In this document: piece by piece, positions 1-11,752 of the stretch | Numbering within the stretch: position 1 is the stretch's first letter | Layout: each line of letters begins with the position of its first letter | NCBI GenBank assembly: GCA_946800325.1 | Contig: OX326958.1 | Location: forward strand, 62,055,793 to 62,119,792 | DNA: 64,000 nucleotides | Direction of reading: 5' to 3' | DNA from: Luzula sylvatica | Lineage: Eukaryota; Streptophyta; Magnoliopsida; Poales; Juncaceae | Translations under genes and position numbers: made by a program | Notes under the pieces: model-generated | What the model was told of the DNA's origin: nothing | Database searches by the model: none | What the model saw: the letters and a program-made list of their open reading frames with translations, nothing else

Positions 1-140
1 ATTTGCACACATGATGAAATTCATTACGGATTGGAGGAAAGCCGATACAGATTGGAAGAATTTGCACACATGATGAACTTCATTACGGATTGGAGGAAAG
101 CCGATACAGATTGGAAGAATTTGCACACATGATGAACTTA
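1..140. repeat. 59-bp tandem repeat, about 2.4 copies
   Basis: A unit beginning TTTGCACACATGATGAA recurs at 2, 61 and 120, giving a 59-bp period. The copies are nearly identical, with AAAT against AACT after ATGATG. The array runs off the left edge, so its full size is unknown. The third copy breaks down after about 20 bases. No coding potential is evident. Confidence 0.9.
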
Positions 141-1445
141 AAATTGTGCCTAAGTTTGATGTTGAATACAAACAGTGTAATGACTATTGCTGTTTGAACC
201 ATCGATAAATCAAAATTAAACCAAAGAAATGTGTCTAAGCTTTGATTTTGAGGCGTTTTTTTTTCTCGATCTGTTATTTTTGGCATTTGATTTTTAATTG
301 GATTTTTTTGCTTAATCTGCCATTATCGTTGGGAAGTGTCATATATAGGCCTTTCTTAATTGGATTGTGATTTCAATTTTAAGATTGCGAAAATTATGAA
401 ATGTTATTAGATTTGATGTGGTTTATTTATATGTAACATCAAAGTGTTATCTTGAAAGGGTTTGTTAAGCTGCATGGATGTATATCAAAAAGGATTTGTT
501 TGCAATCACCAAGTATGAAATTGGCATTGTCTGTTTAAATGCCAAAATATTTTTTTGCAAATCACCAAGTATAAAATTTGCATAGTCGGTTTAAATGTCC
601 AAATATGAGATTTTTAATGCAAGTGTAGAGACCCAATATAATTTGGCTACAAATAGGTTCATCATTCTTCAATTTGTTCCTTTTTTGATGATAAGCAATA
701 CATGACTAGATGGTAGAAGAAAATTGTTTAAAAACTTAATTTTATTTGTATTTGTCTAAGTATTTGAATTTGAATGTATTACGATCTTGGGGATTAACTA
801 CAAAGTTCATATTCGAATGCAAAACTGTCAATGCAAAATTTCAACTTTATCATTATAAAATGACATATATTATGATTTAACATAAAAGCATATGAAATGT
901 CTGTGAGTATCCCTATTTAATATAGACAAATTCTTCATGTTTCCTAATTTGGTAATTGCTTCAAATTATCATTTCTATTATCACATTTATATACAAATTA
1001 CACACGAAGGGACTGTTTAGGTTCGTATTTTGGAGAATGCCTTGTCATGAAGTATGTCAAGAAAACTAATGCCAAGACATATCATTCCATGACATACTCT
1101 ATTATTTTGTTTGGTTGATACACTTATTTCTTTCATGACATACTCTAAAAATATAAAATCGAGTTTATTTATAGAAAACTTGAGCTATTTATTTTTGGAA
1201 ATGAAAAATAAAATGTATTTTCTCTTCATGAAAATAGAGAAAATCCACAAATTTTGATGGTAATTTTATTCCCATCAACTATTTCTTAAGAAATGAAGTA
1301 TGTCATTATTTTATTACCTAACGTGCAAATCAAACATGAGAATGAAATTCATAAGAAATGATTATGTATTGTTACTTTAAAATAAGAGAGTGAAAGGGGA
1401 TCAAGTAATATTTATCATAGTTTGTAATATTCTAAGATAGTACTA
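141..1445. other. AT-rich intergenic DNA
   Basis: This stretch is AT-rich with stops in all frames and no recognisable gene. It contains a 54-bp tandem dimer, listed separately. Around 1015-1370 there are short related stretches such as CATGACATACTCTA and GAAGTATGTCATTA. They could be the worn arms of a transposon, but I cannot define ends or a target duplication. Confidence 0.6.
497..607. repeat. 54-bp direct dimer
   Basis: A segment at about 499-550 with CACCAAGTATGAAATTGGC followed by CTGTTTAAATGCCAAAATAT is repeated at about 553-606 with scattered substitutions. It is a simple local tandem duplication in noncoding DNA. Confidence 0.75.
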
Positions 1446-1455
1446 AATCTAAACA

Positions 1456-2300
1456 TTGCCTCTTTTCCACATTTGGCCACGTTTCCTTTTCCTTGTTGCT
1501 TCGCTAAATAATTCTTTCCCTCCTTTCTCTCTTATCACTTCCCCGACCAACCAAAAAAAGAAAAAAAAAACAGCGCCAGCCGTCCGAAGAACCCTACCGG
1601 CGACGTGCTGCTTCCATCTTGGGACGAGCGACGAGCCGAAATTGAAAGGTGAAACCCTAGGCCTAATCGCCGTTTGCCTCAGCAGACCCAAAACCCTAGG
1701 CCTAATCGTCAAAGAACAACACAAAATCTGTGAGTTCTTTGCTTTTTTCATCGTTTTCGAAATCCTAGCAACGAAACCCAACACTTGCTGAGATCGTGCG
1801 TTGCTATTTTTCCTGAAACTGCTGGGATTTTGAGCATTTGTGGATTTATTCGAAGCCATTGTTGTTATTTTTTTTAATATGAACTATTTTTACACTTTTG
1901 TGTTCAAATTTCGAGTAAGAAATCAATTTTTGGACTGATTTAGCGGAGTTTTAGGTTCTATTATTCATGCTGGATAATGGAGATTTATGTTTTTGTTGAA
2001 TGATTCGGTTTTCAGGTCCATCTTCGATTTGGTTGCAATTTTTGTTTTGAAATTAAATTTTACAAGTTGTTTGTTTTGTGATTTAGGAAAAATATCGGCT
2101 GCTCGGTACCTGGAACTCAACGTACGCATGCTGCAAACCCGACTGCCACTGCCACTGCCACTGCGACAACATGCAGCAGTAGGGCGATGAAGACAGGGAG
2201 AGCCGCCTTCGACTGCGACGGCCCGTCTTTTCAAATTCACCTTCCGATTCCAGCTTGAAAGGAGAATGCACGGCTCTCGAGATACCAAGTACTAAAATTT
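1456..2300 (+). other. probable plant 5' leader exon and first intron of a decayed gene
   Basis: GC content rises sharply at about 1570-1720. The stretch has a typical plant 5' leader look: a pyrimidine-rich start, then two copies of AACCCTAGGCCTAATCG 38-40 bp apart, then a donor-like GTGAGTTC near 1730. A second GC-rich, exon-like block lies at 2090-2290 and ends in an AT-rich intron-like sequence. No long reading frame joins them. I infer the 5' part of the same gene whose decayed exons lie at 3626-3865, but the link is only positional. Confidence 0.35.
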
Positions 2301-2949
2301 TGAAATTTCGAAAATTAAATTGCACATTTTCAGGGGTTTTTTTTTTGCAAAATTGTGTCATCCTAATTACCATTTTCGAGATCTTATAATTTCTCCTTTC
2401 TTTATAATTCTCATGCTGTAAATATTGGGATATATAAAGAATTTAAAAAATCCTAATGAATGCTTATTACTAAAAGGGTTCTAGAATTTAGAGTCATTAG
2501 AGGATAGATGAATTATATTCGGGTAAATGTTATTAAATTCGAGGAGAAATTATTTTCGGGGGAACGTTCATTTCTCTGTTTCGATTTTGGACAACTTTTT
2601 TTCAGATGAATTATTTTCGGGGAATTATCATTATGTTCGAGGCCATCCATTTTTCCAGGACCATGCTCTCGGTTTATTTAGGTTAATCTAAACATAATCA
2701 CACAAAGAAAAAGTTGTACGTATATAAATTGTGTATTTACAAATTTGCCATTTGGTTATACAGAGAGGATCATACACCGCAGAAATAATATCGGCAGCGT
2801 TTCGTTTTCAAGCAAATGGATTCATGAACACAGACCTCAATCCTCAATCCTGAACAAAATCTCCTAGATGCAGATAGCCATGTAATTAATTAATTATTAT
2901 CCCAATTTTTATTTGTTGTATTATTTAATCTAAATTATGTATTTACCAA

Positions 2950-3385
2950 ATTGTCCTTGATTTTTCAGGTGATGGTTGAATTATCAGGTAATGGTAACCA
3001 TTTTTGGGCTGATAAAGGAGTTTGACGAGAACACGAGAGCAAATTTGCTGCGTGGAATCGTTCAATTCATGGCTCCAAAAATTATCGAAGGATCATGACC
3101 AAACGCGACAAAGGCAGGAAGTTCTCTCAACATTTATTTATATTTAATTTTCGAAATAATTGCGCAAAAAATGAGATTGTATTTAATTGTAGGAAATGGC
3201 AGAGGGAAGATTGGGGGGGGCAACTGTTGAGAGGTCATCATCATCACCGTTGGAATCGACATCATCTCATGGCCCGCTTCATCTCAGGCCAAGGTTTCTA
3301 CTGGACAGGTCCAGTTCGAGCGGCGATGGTGATACCAGTTGGGGCGTTCCTTTGTCTCTCTGAAGACGTGAAGGCAGCATAATCA
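2950..3385 (+). other. exon-like blocks of unknown coding content
   Basis: Two blocks with higher GC follow TTTTTCAG and TTGTAG acceptor-like sequences at about 2969 and 3194. The second, from 3095 to 3382, has an open frame of 95 codons rich in His and Arg, but I recognise no domain in it. Its position between the leader-like block and the RING-ligase-like exons suggests it belongs to the same decayed locus. It may be noncoding. Confidence 0.3.
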
Positions 3386-3625
3386 TCGAGGTTTCTTCTC
3401 TTTGTTTAATGTGTTTTGGTACGTGTATTTTTTGGTTATTTAATTTGAAATTTTAATTATTATTTTCTTATGTATTTCAAATAAGAAATGCATTCGAATT
3501 AATGTGCACAGGGGGGATAACTTATGATTCCAGTTTATAATTTTAACTAACACAAATTATTATTTGAAAATATATATATTATATGATTGCTTTGTTTATT
3601 GTATAATTTATTTATTTATTTACAG

Positions 3626-3865
3626 ATCCTATATTATGGGGGTATTGAAATGCTACATGGGCACAGAGACATGCGACTAGATATGGACAACATGTCCTCC
3701 GAGGTATGAATAAATCCTAATTGAAAAGGTTACGTACGTATGAATAATTGTGAAGGGTATGGTTGTAATTTTAAATTTTTCGTAGGATTTGGTCGCGTGT
3801 TGGACTGAATATTTCGCCGTGTGTGCCAATCTGTTCGCTATACTAATTTTGTCAATGATTTCAAG
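3626..3865 (+). pseudogene. decayed RHG1A/MBR-like RING E3 ligase exons
   Basis: Two intron-bounded exons are visible. The first (3626-3703, 26 codons, TTTACAG before, GTATGA after) encodes a peptide containing HRDMRLDMDNMSSE. This closely resembles the conserved HRDMRLDVDNMSYE stretch just upstream of the RING finger in plant RHG1A/MBR1-type E3 ubiquitin ligases. The second (3786-3865, 26 codons plus 2 bases, GTAG before, GTAAAA after) continues in phase and keeps Leu, Ala, Val and Leu at the spacing of the ELLALEERIG segment, but is otherwise degenerate. No RING cysteines or histidines follow; downstream DNA becomes simple sequence from about 4.4 kb. I infer a decayed gene truncated before its catalytic RING. 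Family assignment rests on memory of the motif. Confidence 0.5.
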
Positions 3866-5002
3866 GTAAAAATAAATTCGTGATTATATATTTATTATTC
3901 TTTTTTGGGTTTTAACGTTTGTTTTCATAACCATAACTTTCATTATTTTTAATCTTTAGGGACGAGGGGGTGAAAATAATAATAATAATAATTAATTTAC
4001 TTTTACCCTTTCTACTAAATATCTATTTTATTGTTACTAAGGTAAATAAAAGAGGTATTTCGGCAAGATTACACGGGAAATAAACGAGCTATGTGATGAG
4101 TCCAAGCCTGAACCGCTCGCTACATAATCATCAAATAAAAGAAATTCAAACCACCAACTCTACAAAGGTATTTTCCGTAAATCCAACATATTTTCTCTTT
4201 TAAAAAAAAATAAACATTTCAATTGTTCTATTATTAAACATTTTTCTCTTTTTATGAGTGCATTTTTCAACAAGCTTGAGCCCGATTCTTCGGTTACACG
4301 GGTAATTTTTTCTTATAACACAAAATATATAATTTCATAGTTTACAATATTGAACATGTTAATTATTATTTGAATTTACATGATTTATTTGTTGTGTATG
4401 TTATTTTTATACATCTTTGTACTAAATGATTTTAGTTTGTGTAGTTTGTGGACAAGTAATAATGTACAACAATTAAGAAATATGAAAATGATACAAATAC
4501 AAAATGACAATACGAATAAAAATACGAAATACGAATACACGTACAAGATTGTGAATAGGAATACGAAATATGAATGCAACATGAAAATACAAATACAAAT
4601 ACAAATACAAGTACGATTACACGTAAATTAAAATACAAATATACATAAATTAATTACTCATATTAACTAAGAAACATAACGAACTAAAAAGTACGAAGTA
4701 TGAGTCCAAAGACAAATATGAAATCCGAATATGAAAAAGCAAAAAAATATCAAAACTAAAATCAATACGAAATAGGATATACAAAACACGAAATATGAAG
4801 TACTAATAAGAATATGAATACAAATACGAATATGAATTCGAACACAAATACAAATACGAGAAAACAAATACCAATGCCATTACCAATGTCAATAGAAACA
4901 ACAAAATATAAATATAAATGAAAATGCATATACAAATAAAGGAACGATATCGAAATATAAATATGAATAGTAAAACATATACGGGATACAAATACGAAAT
5001 AC

Positions 5003-5020
5003 ATATCATCATCATCATAC

Positions 5021-5075
<55 letters not shown>

Positions 5076-5106
5076 GCCGTATCATCATCATCATCACATC
5101 ATCATT
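5003..5106. repeat. (ATC)n microsatellite
   Basis: About 30 ATC/CAT units occur with a few interruptions (ATACC at 5018, GCCGT near 5076). It is embedded in the AATACR tract and read as polySer or polyHis only by chance. Confidence 0.95.
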
Positions 5107-6224
5107 ATCATTATAAAAATGAGAATACATAATACGAATACACAAATATAAATATGTACAGAAATACGAAGTACGAATACGAACAAGAATGAAAAAAGAC
5201 ATAAAACAAATACCATTATCAACGTCAATTTCAATACGAAATGCGAAAAAAATACAAACACACATGAATATGCATATACAAATACATAGACGGAATGCAA
5301 ATACAAATACGAATAGTATGTACAATTACAGAATGCAAATATAAAATACATATACGAAATACAAAATATCGACACAATTACGAAGTACGAAATTGAAATA
5401 CGAATATGAATACGAATACTGACACGAACACAAGCACGAATACAAACACGCACACAAATAGGAATATGATTAGGAATTACGAATTACTAATTGCGAATTA
5501 TGAAATACCAAATCATACAAATACAAAAATGAATTCGAATAAACGAATACGAATAATACACGAATATGAATACACGAATACGAATACATGGACACAAATG
5601 CAAATTTAAATACGAAATAGGAATACGAAATCAAAATCAAAATACAAATCACGTGTCAATGAAAATGAAAACACAATTACAAATACAAATACCAGTACAA
5701 ATACAAAAACGAAATATGAACACAAATGCGAACACAAAATAAAAATACATAATATACAAATACGAAATACCAGTACAAATGCGAAATACGAATAAGAACA
5801 TGAATACAAAATAAAAAACAATATAGAAATACCAACACCAATCTTAATACAAATGACATATTAAAAATAAAATACACATAAATATGCAAATACAAATGCA
5901 TAAACATAATACAAGAACAAATACGAATACCAAGTACAATACCGGAATACGAAATACCAACATGAGTACGAAATACGAAAATGAAATATGAATACAAATA
6001 CGAATATGAATGCGAGAATACGAATACGATTATGAATTACGAATTATGAATTTGAACTATGAATTACGAAATACCAAATCAGAAATTCGAAACCCGAATT
6101 ACTAGATACTAAATACTAAACACGAAATACAAAATGTGACTACATATGAAAATACAAAAAACTAATACAAAATAGGAACATATATATAAATACGAATAAG
6201 AATATGATTATGAATTATGAATTA

Positions 6225-6290
6225 CCCCTAAATCCTGAACCATAAACCCTAAATCATCCTAAACCCTAAAGCCTTAAACCCTAAACCCTG
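6225..6290. repeat. interstitial telomere-like CCCTAAA motifs
   Basis: The segment holds CCCCTAAA, ACCCTAAA three times and ACCCTGA within 66 bases, separated by short spacers. CCCTAAA is the plant (Arabidopsis-type) telomere repeat. The cluster is degenerate and short, so it is an interstitial trace, not a chromosome end. Confidence 0.7.
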
Positions 6291-6545
6291 AGTCCGAAAT
6301 CCGAAATCCAAGTATGAAATACGAAATAAAAATATACGAAAGATGACTACAAAATACAAATGCAAACAAAATACGAGTACACATATAGATTAAAATTCGA
6401 ATACGAAATACGAATTACAAAATACATAAAACGAAATACGAATAAGAAAAAAACAATACCAACAACAATACGAACTACGAAATACGAAATACAAATCATG
6501 AATTATAAAAGACAAATGACGAAATACGAAATGTGAAATACGAAT

Positions 6546-7500
6546 AAAAAACCCTATCTTACGATTATGAATACGAAACCCTATCTTACGATGACGACGA
6601 AATCCTCCGATTTCTAGAGTTTTCGAAGGTGGCAATGATGTCGGTCTACTAGCGTCGATGGCGGCTTTGAACCCTCCGATTTCTTTCGTTTGGGCTCGAA
6701 GCAACTACAGGTACGATTAGTTCCTGTCAAGTCTTTCAGGTACGATTAGTTCCTGTCAAATTGGTTTATTTTTGAAGGACCTTTCTACAAATTTGTTTAT
6801 TGTTTTTAGGGGATAGTGGAGAATCTGCTGGATAGGAGCATATTCATGCGGCTCCAAGACGGTTATGTTGTGCGAAATGTCCTCAAAGGCCCCTCCGATA
6901 TTTAGTATTCGCAGATAAAGACGAACGAAACGACTTCGAAACTTACGTCAGCGATATCAGTGGGTTTTCTCGACAACGAGATTTTCTTCTTGCTCAATCC
7001 TTGCATGGTTAGTGTATGTATTAAATTTTATATTTGGTTAGTAATTAATTAAATTATGTGACTTGAGTGGATTTATTTAATAATTTTCATCTTAATTAAT
7101 TAATTAATTCAATTGATAATTTTTCATTAAGGTATATATGACGCAATGTCGGGCGGCTTTCTTGGCAACGGAAGTTTGTTCATGCCAATCCTTACATGTT
7201 AGCGTATATATATTGAAATTTATATTTTGTTGATAACTAATTAAATTATGTGATTGGAGTGGATTTAATTAATAATTTTCAGCCAAATTTGATTGCTTGG
7301 CTACTCCAAACCGCCATGTCACCAAAGGGTTAAATTCTGGTGTTTCGTAGAGTTTTATCAACGGGCATCTTTTCGTTAATTCCAATCTATGCAGGTTAGT
7401 AACTTTATTTGTAAAAAATAAAATTTCATTTATATTCAAAACTACTTATATTTGGTTTTGTTAATATGTTTTGAACCTCGGTGATTCCGTGGTACGGCCA
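6546..7500 (+). pseudogene. broken intron-containing gene, family not recognised
   Basis: GC-rich leader-like DNA leads to an ATG at 6658 followed by 17 clean codons (MAALNPPISFVWARSNY) and a CAG/GTACGA donor at 6710/6711. The donor region is duplicated: CAGGTACGATTAGTTCCTGT occurs at 6708 and again at 6737. A second exon-like block follows TTTTTAG at about 6810 and reads VENLLDRSIFMRLQDGYVVR before a stop near 6903; open sequence resumes and ends in LDNEIFFLLNPCM. Further blocks lie at 7140-7200 and 7283-7395, both with stops. The exon borders and amino-acid texture look genuine, but no frame is intact. I do not recognise the family. Confidence 0.4.
6960..7283 (+). repeat. tandem duplication of an exon-intron border
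   Basis: The segment from about 6960 to 7092 (exon end, CATGGTTAG donor, intron with ATTAATTAAATTATGTGA) is repeated at about 7150-7283 with roughly 80 percent similarity. In the second copy the coding half has changed frame. It is an old duplication of about 190 bp inside the broken gene. Confidence 0.65.
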
Positions 7501-7514
7501 TTTCTTCGCGTCAA

Positions 7515-7539
7515 TATATATATATATATATATATATAA
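7515..7539. repeat. (TA)n microsatellite
   Basis: A short uninterrupted run of about 12 TA units lies between the broken gene and the 3' flank of the SMR-domain gene. Confidence 0.9.
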
Positions 7540-7824
7540 CACTACAAACAACACCGTAAATAAAATACCAAATGGCATCATTTGATTGGTGATGGATGAT
7601 TCCTAACGATAAATAGTAAATTACCATTGTGAAACAACAATGAGATTTTATACATGAAACTCACTAGAAACCTTAATAAAGGCATGATTGGATTGAAGTC
7701 AATTACATAATAGATCTTAAATGTGCATATAACATGACAAGTCACAACAAACAACATCAATATCTTTAACAAAGATCCAGTACAACAACAAATCCATCTA
7801 GAAACGAAGCTAGCACAAATTCAA

Positions 7825-9189
7825 TTAAATCTTCATACGGAACTTGAGATGCACAACAAAAAAACCTGGGCTTTCTTCAAACCTATACCTACAATAACCA
7901 TCAAAATATAATGAATACCAAACAAACAAACTCAGTTAAGAAGAGGTCATAAATGCAAAACAACAGTTTTAAAAGGACATATATGTAAATATGTATAACA
8001 CACCTCTTATCGAAAAGGAAGGTGCTAACTGCACCTGGCAACGAAGGCCCTCCTTTACTTTGCGTACCGCTCCCTGAATCCATCCATAATTATTAATTCC
8101 CTCTTTAACTAAAAAGTTTGAAGGACCAATTTGCAAAAAAATACACTACCTGTAATAACATGCAAAACAGTCTTACTAATTGGACCGGACTCTAACTTGT
8201 ACAAACGCTGTTCCACTGCGTGCACGGCTTCCGAAGCATGCAAGCCGTGCAAATCAAGATTCCATAAATCGTTATTCGCATTTTTTATTTTGAGTATTTC
8301 TTCCGCAGCTTTTAAATTTAGTTTCTCTGCTTCGGCCCATTTTTCTTGGGCCTGCTTGGACAGCTGGCGAGCCGAGGAGTGGTCCCCTCGCGTGAATGCC
8401 TTGCTGGCAGCTCGTGAGTGGTTCGACGCAGCTCTGGTTAACAAAGTAGATTATCACAATAATTCACAATTGGATTAAAGTAAATACTAAATAAAAATGT
8501 GATGCATAATACTAATACCTCATTAATTTGAGAGCGTCCTTCCTGTGAAAGTAGTACACGTCATTTTCGTCCTCTTCCCATTCAGGTTCGATTGGTATCG
8601 AAGAAAGCCTTGGAAAAGTCGGTACGTTATTATTACCATTTATACTCATGGTTTCTATATCTGACGAGATTTCTTCCATCAACATAATATTGCTATTATC
8701 AGCATTGAAATTTGAATTTTCGTGTGAAGAGCTTGTATCTCCAGGCTCGAAATGATTCGGAACCATTGAATTCAAAATATCAGAAGCTTTAATCGAATCG
8801 TTATTAACGCCGGCTAGAATATCTTGTATTAAACTCTCGTCAGCCCAATTAAACATATCCCTTAGTAACTTAACTGGTTTATTTGTAGAACCCAAATTGG
8901 AATTACTCTTTAAAGCATCGTCTTTTTCGTTACAAGGACGAACGATCGAAGAGAAAGATTTCATCTTCGGGGGGATGGTCGTGGGACCCACACGAGTGGC
9001 AGTTGAGATAGGTGGGAAAGGGTCTGAACTGGAGTCGTCCAGTTGGCCATTTTTTAGTCGGTGTTGCCTGTCAAATGCGGACCAACCACCTGTGTCCCGA
9101 ACTCGTGGCATTTGCATGATTTGTTTTCGGTCTTTTGGAAAAGTATTCATGTTTGGTAAAGGAGTATGAATTTTCTTCTTGTTATTCAT
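7825..9189 (-). CDS. SMR-domain protein (DUF1771 plus Smr), At5g58720-like
   Basis: Four exons (9189-8519, 8433-8150, 8073-8004, 7888-7825) join in frame to 362 codons plus stop, all with GT/AG borders. A CUE-like segment (residues about 105-145, LLRDMFNWADESLIQDIL) is followed by a DUF1771 helical region (about 213-275, with AASNHSRAASKAFTRGDHSS) and a C-terminal Smr domain (about 280-362). The Smr domain shows LDLHGLHASEAV, the ITGSGTQS turn and the closing YRFEESPGFF segment. Smr domains bind or cleave nucleic acid; plant members of this group are poorly characterised. The start chosen is the first ATG after a CAG acceptor at 9210. A leader exon near 9503-9650 ends in AAG/GTATGG, so the intron lies in the 5' UTR. 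A second in-frame ATG follows at residue 14. The protein may be shorter than Arabidopsis homologues at the N-terminus. The motif-based family call is strong; function is inferred. Confidence 0.88.
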
Positions 9190-9502
9190 ATTCTGTAAAG
9201 AGTATCTCTCTGAAAGTAGAAAAAAGCAATATTGTAAACAAAATAATTGGATCATATGAAAGTATTTATGATTGGGCAATAGATTACAGTTCCAAAATTA
9301 TTCATTTTGTAATCAATTTAAAACAAATCAATACAAATTTTTTTCTCAATTTCACTAATTTGTTCGAGAAAATTATCCTGATATAAATCCGCGGGAATTG
9401 ATCAATTCCGTACACCAAAAAACAACAAAGTTGGCTAATCAACCCAAAATAAATGCAATTCGGAAATAATTCAATAATAAAAGTGATGAAACCAAACCAT
9501 AC

Positions 9503-9650
9503 CTTACAAAATCCCTACTTTAAAACCCCAGTCCAGAGTTCTCGAAACCAAGGCGTAGAAGCGGCCAAAGACTGGAAATCAGACGACTGAGACGCGGAAT
9601 TGCACAAATAGGAAATCAGTGAGAGTGATTTGCATCTATTATCCATTAAC
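9503..9650 (-). other. probable 5' UTR exon of the SMR-domain gene
   Basis: Read on the minus strand, this GC-richer block ends at 9503 in TTTTGTAAG followed by the donor GTATGG. It fits the acceptor TACTTTCAG at 9212-9210. The transcription start is not determined; the upper boundary is approximate. Confidence 0.55.
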
Positions 9651-9654
9651 TATT

Positions 9655-11690
9655 ACACGCTCTTTCGAAAAAAAATTTTGTCGAAAGTTTTCGCTTCTCC
9701 CCGATGGTAATTGGTACCTATTGATTGGTTGGAATGGTGAGGAGACACATATAGTCAACAGATAGTTATGAAATTACCTAAGTACCCCTGAAGAAAAAAC
9801 GGATCAAACTCAGGAAACAGTTTCTTGGATTTAGAATAAGTCAGTGATGGTAATATTTTTTGGCATTTTGTCTCTTCCAAGCCGCCTTAGTAATCAATGT
9901 AATGTGCATATTTTTTTGTAATATGTTGATTTATAAACCTGACAATTAGTGATGGTAATATTATTTGTTTATGTTGTGATATTTTTTCAAGAAAAAAATA
10001 TATAGGAGAAAAATTGCAAAAAATATATATGTCATATTTGACAACTATATTAGAAAACCTGCAGCCAAAGGCGGAATATTTCCTAGTTTCATACTAAAAT
10101 TTCAACACGTATACTTGATATTTTAGTGGTTTGTAGGTATACATATGAAATTATGCCTTCATTTTTTGTCTTTATTATTTTGTAACATCTTATTTTATTT
10201 TGTTTGTTATGCAAGGATAAAAACTCTTTATCAAATAACAAGTAGAGCAGACACAATTTTGAATTTCCATTTCACGATTACTAAAAAACAATGCATTATG
10301 GTTTAATTATTTTCTGCTTTACTTTTCATTATTTCATATTTTTTTTTTTAAAGATTTGAAGATTTTTTTTTCTGCATTACAAACAAAATTAAGCATGCCA
10401 AGAGTTTTTTTATTTCTGCTTTACTCTATTGTAACATCGATTTGAAGATTTTCATAAAGTCAACAAAAACATATTTGAATAAAATATTGAGGTTGGCATT
10501 ATTATTGTCATTCACTTTTATTTTCGTATCTGCATCAATGATTTATGATTGATACAACAATTGACGTTACATATTAAGTAATCAAATTAGACATTTTCTT
10601 GCTAAACCATATTGTTTATACGAGTATTCTCATATAATTGTATTTAAAAGGGTCTTAATTAGTGTTTCTTTTTTTAATATGAGTTGATTTCATCTCTATT
10701 TACCAATTTTTAGTTAACTGAAAAAATGAAGACATGTATGCCAATTTAGAATCAATTATTTGGAATGTTTATTGAAGCATCCTCAAAATATTTTTGAGTT
10801 GAATGAAGCAAAATAATTACTTAGCCATCATTTTAAGTACAAACAATATTTATACAAATGTATTCATTATTAGATATTACAAAATTCATCATATAATATT
10901 TTAATATTGGGTTTTAATATTTATATGTAATAACTAAAATTTAACTCCTTCTAGAAAGAATGGATTCTCCAACAAGCATTGCAAGTTGCAACACGGAACT
11001 TTCATTGTTAGACAACGATCACATTTTTTTTTCCGAGAAGGAATGGATTCCCCAAGAAGCGACTCTGTCACATATCCATGACTTTGTTTAGGGACATTAT
11101 TTTCAGTTTTTCTTTCAGATATTATTTTTGCTGCCTATATGTCTATGTCATGTTTCGAACTTATGTTTTGTATTTTGTGTGTCAACACAAAAAGTCAATA
11201 TGTTTTTTTTAAAATGTTTTGTACATAGTTAATGTTTGCCGAACTTTAATGCGTTAATAAAATTATGTTTTTTTCATCACATTATCTTCTTTCTTTTGAC
11301 AATTATAATTTTTTAATAACACCAAACTAACCCGCGCCGTCACACAATAACACCAAATTATCGCAACATGATTGACAGCAAGATGATGAGGTGTAGAATA
11401 TTGATTGAATTAAGTTAAACTGATTTTATACTGTGAATATATTTAACTTATGATTAATATCCTGCTGCGAAAACATGTTGCGGAGAATTACTCAGCTACT
11501 TTAAAATAAGAAAGTGAATAAATTAAACATGTATTGTTTTTCTTGATGAATTTGGGCCTAAACATGTGTACTAATAATCATGGGCTTTTATTTAGAAACG
11601 AGGCGACTTTTCCTTGGCCAATTTGGGCAATTTTAACAAACAGCTTTTTGTAACAAACAAAACGAGAATGACAATCTAAAACACTGTTGT
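9655..11690. other. AT-rich intergenic DNA
   Basis: This spacer lies upstream of both the minus-strand SMR gene and the plus-strand F-box gene. No gene is visible. It holds small direct repeats, such as AGTGATGGTAATATT at about 9844 and 9949, and two copies of GGAATGGATTCYCCAA near 10968 and 11041. Nothing else is supported. Confidence 0.6.
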
Positions 11691-11752
11691 CGCGAAACCT
11701 AGCTGCGCGACATTCTTTCCTATTTTGCTCGCCTTTCCATCACCGTACTCGC

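Larger units (their letters stand above)
4465..6545. repeat. 2-kb degenerate AATACR simple-sequence tract
   Basis: For about 2 kb the plus strand consists almost only of jumbled AATACGAA, AATACAAA and AATATGAA units. It is a cryptic simple sequence with a mainly 5- to 6-base period, strongly purine-biased (A, with G and C in TACG or TACA). It gives long open frames on the minus strand rich in Phe, Ile, Tyr, Cys and Val, which are composition artefacts. It includes an ATC microsatellite and interstitial telomere-like motifs, listed separately. The tract begins just after the decayed RING-ligase exons. Confidence 0.9.

Noticed and set aside
1015..1370. A possible transposon with GTTTGGTTGATAC-like and CATGACATACTC-like arms.
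   Set aside because: I could not align two termini or find a target duplication.
1449..1859. A 136-codon minus-strand ORF opposite the leader-like block.
   Set aside because: It contains a polyPhe run from the A-tract and no domain. The plus-strand leader reading explains the composition better.
4385..5997. Long minus-strand hydrophobic ORFs rich in Phe, Tyr, Ile and Val that resemble membrane proteins.
   Set aside because: They are translations of the AATACR simple sequence and carry no family motif.
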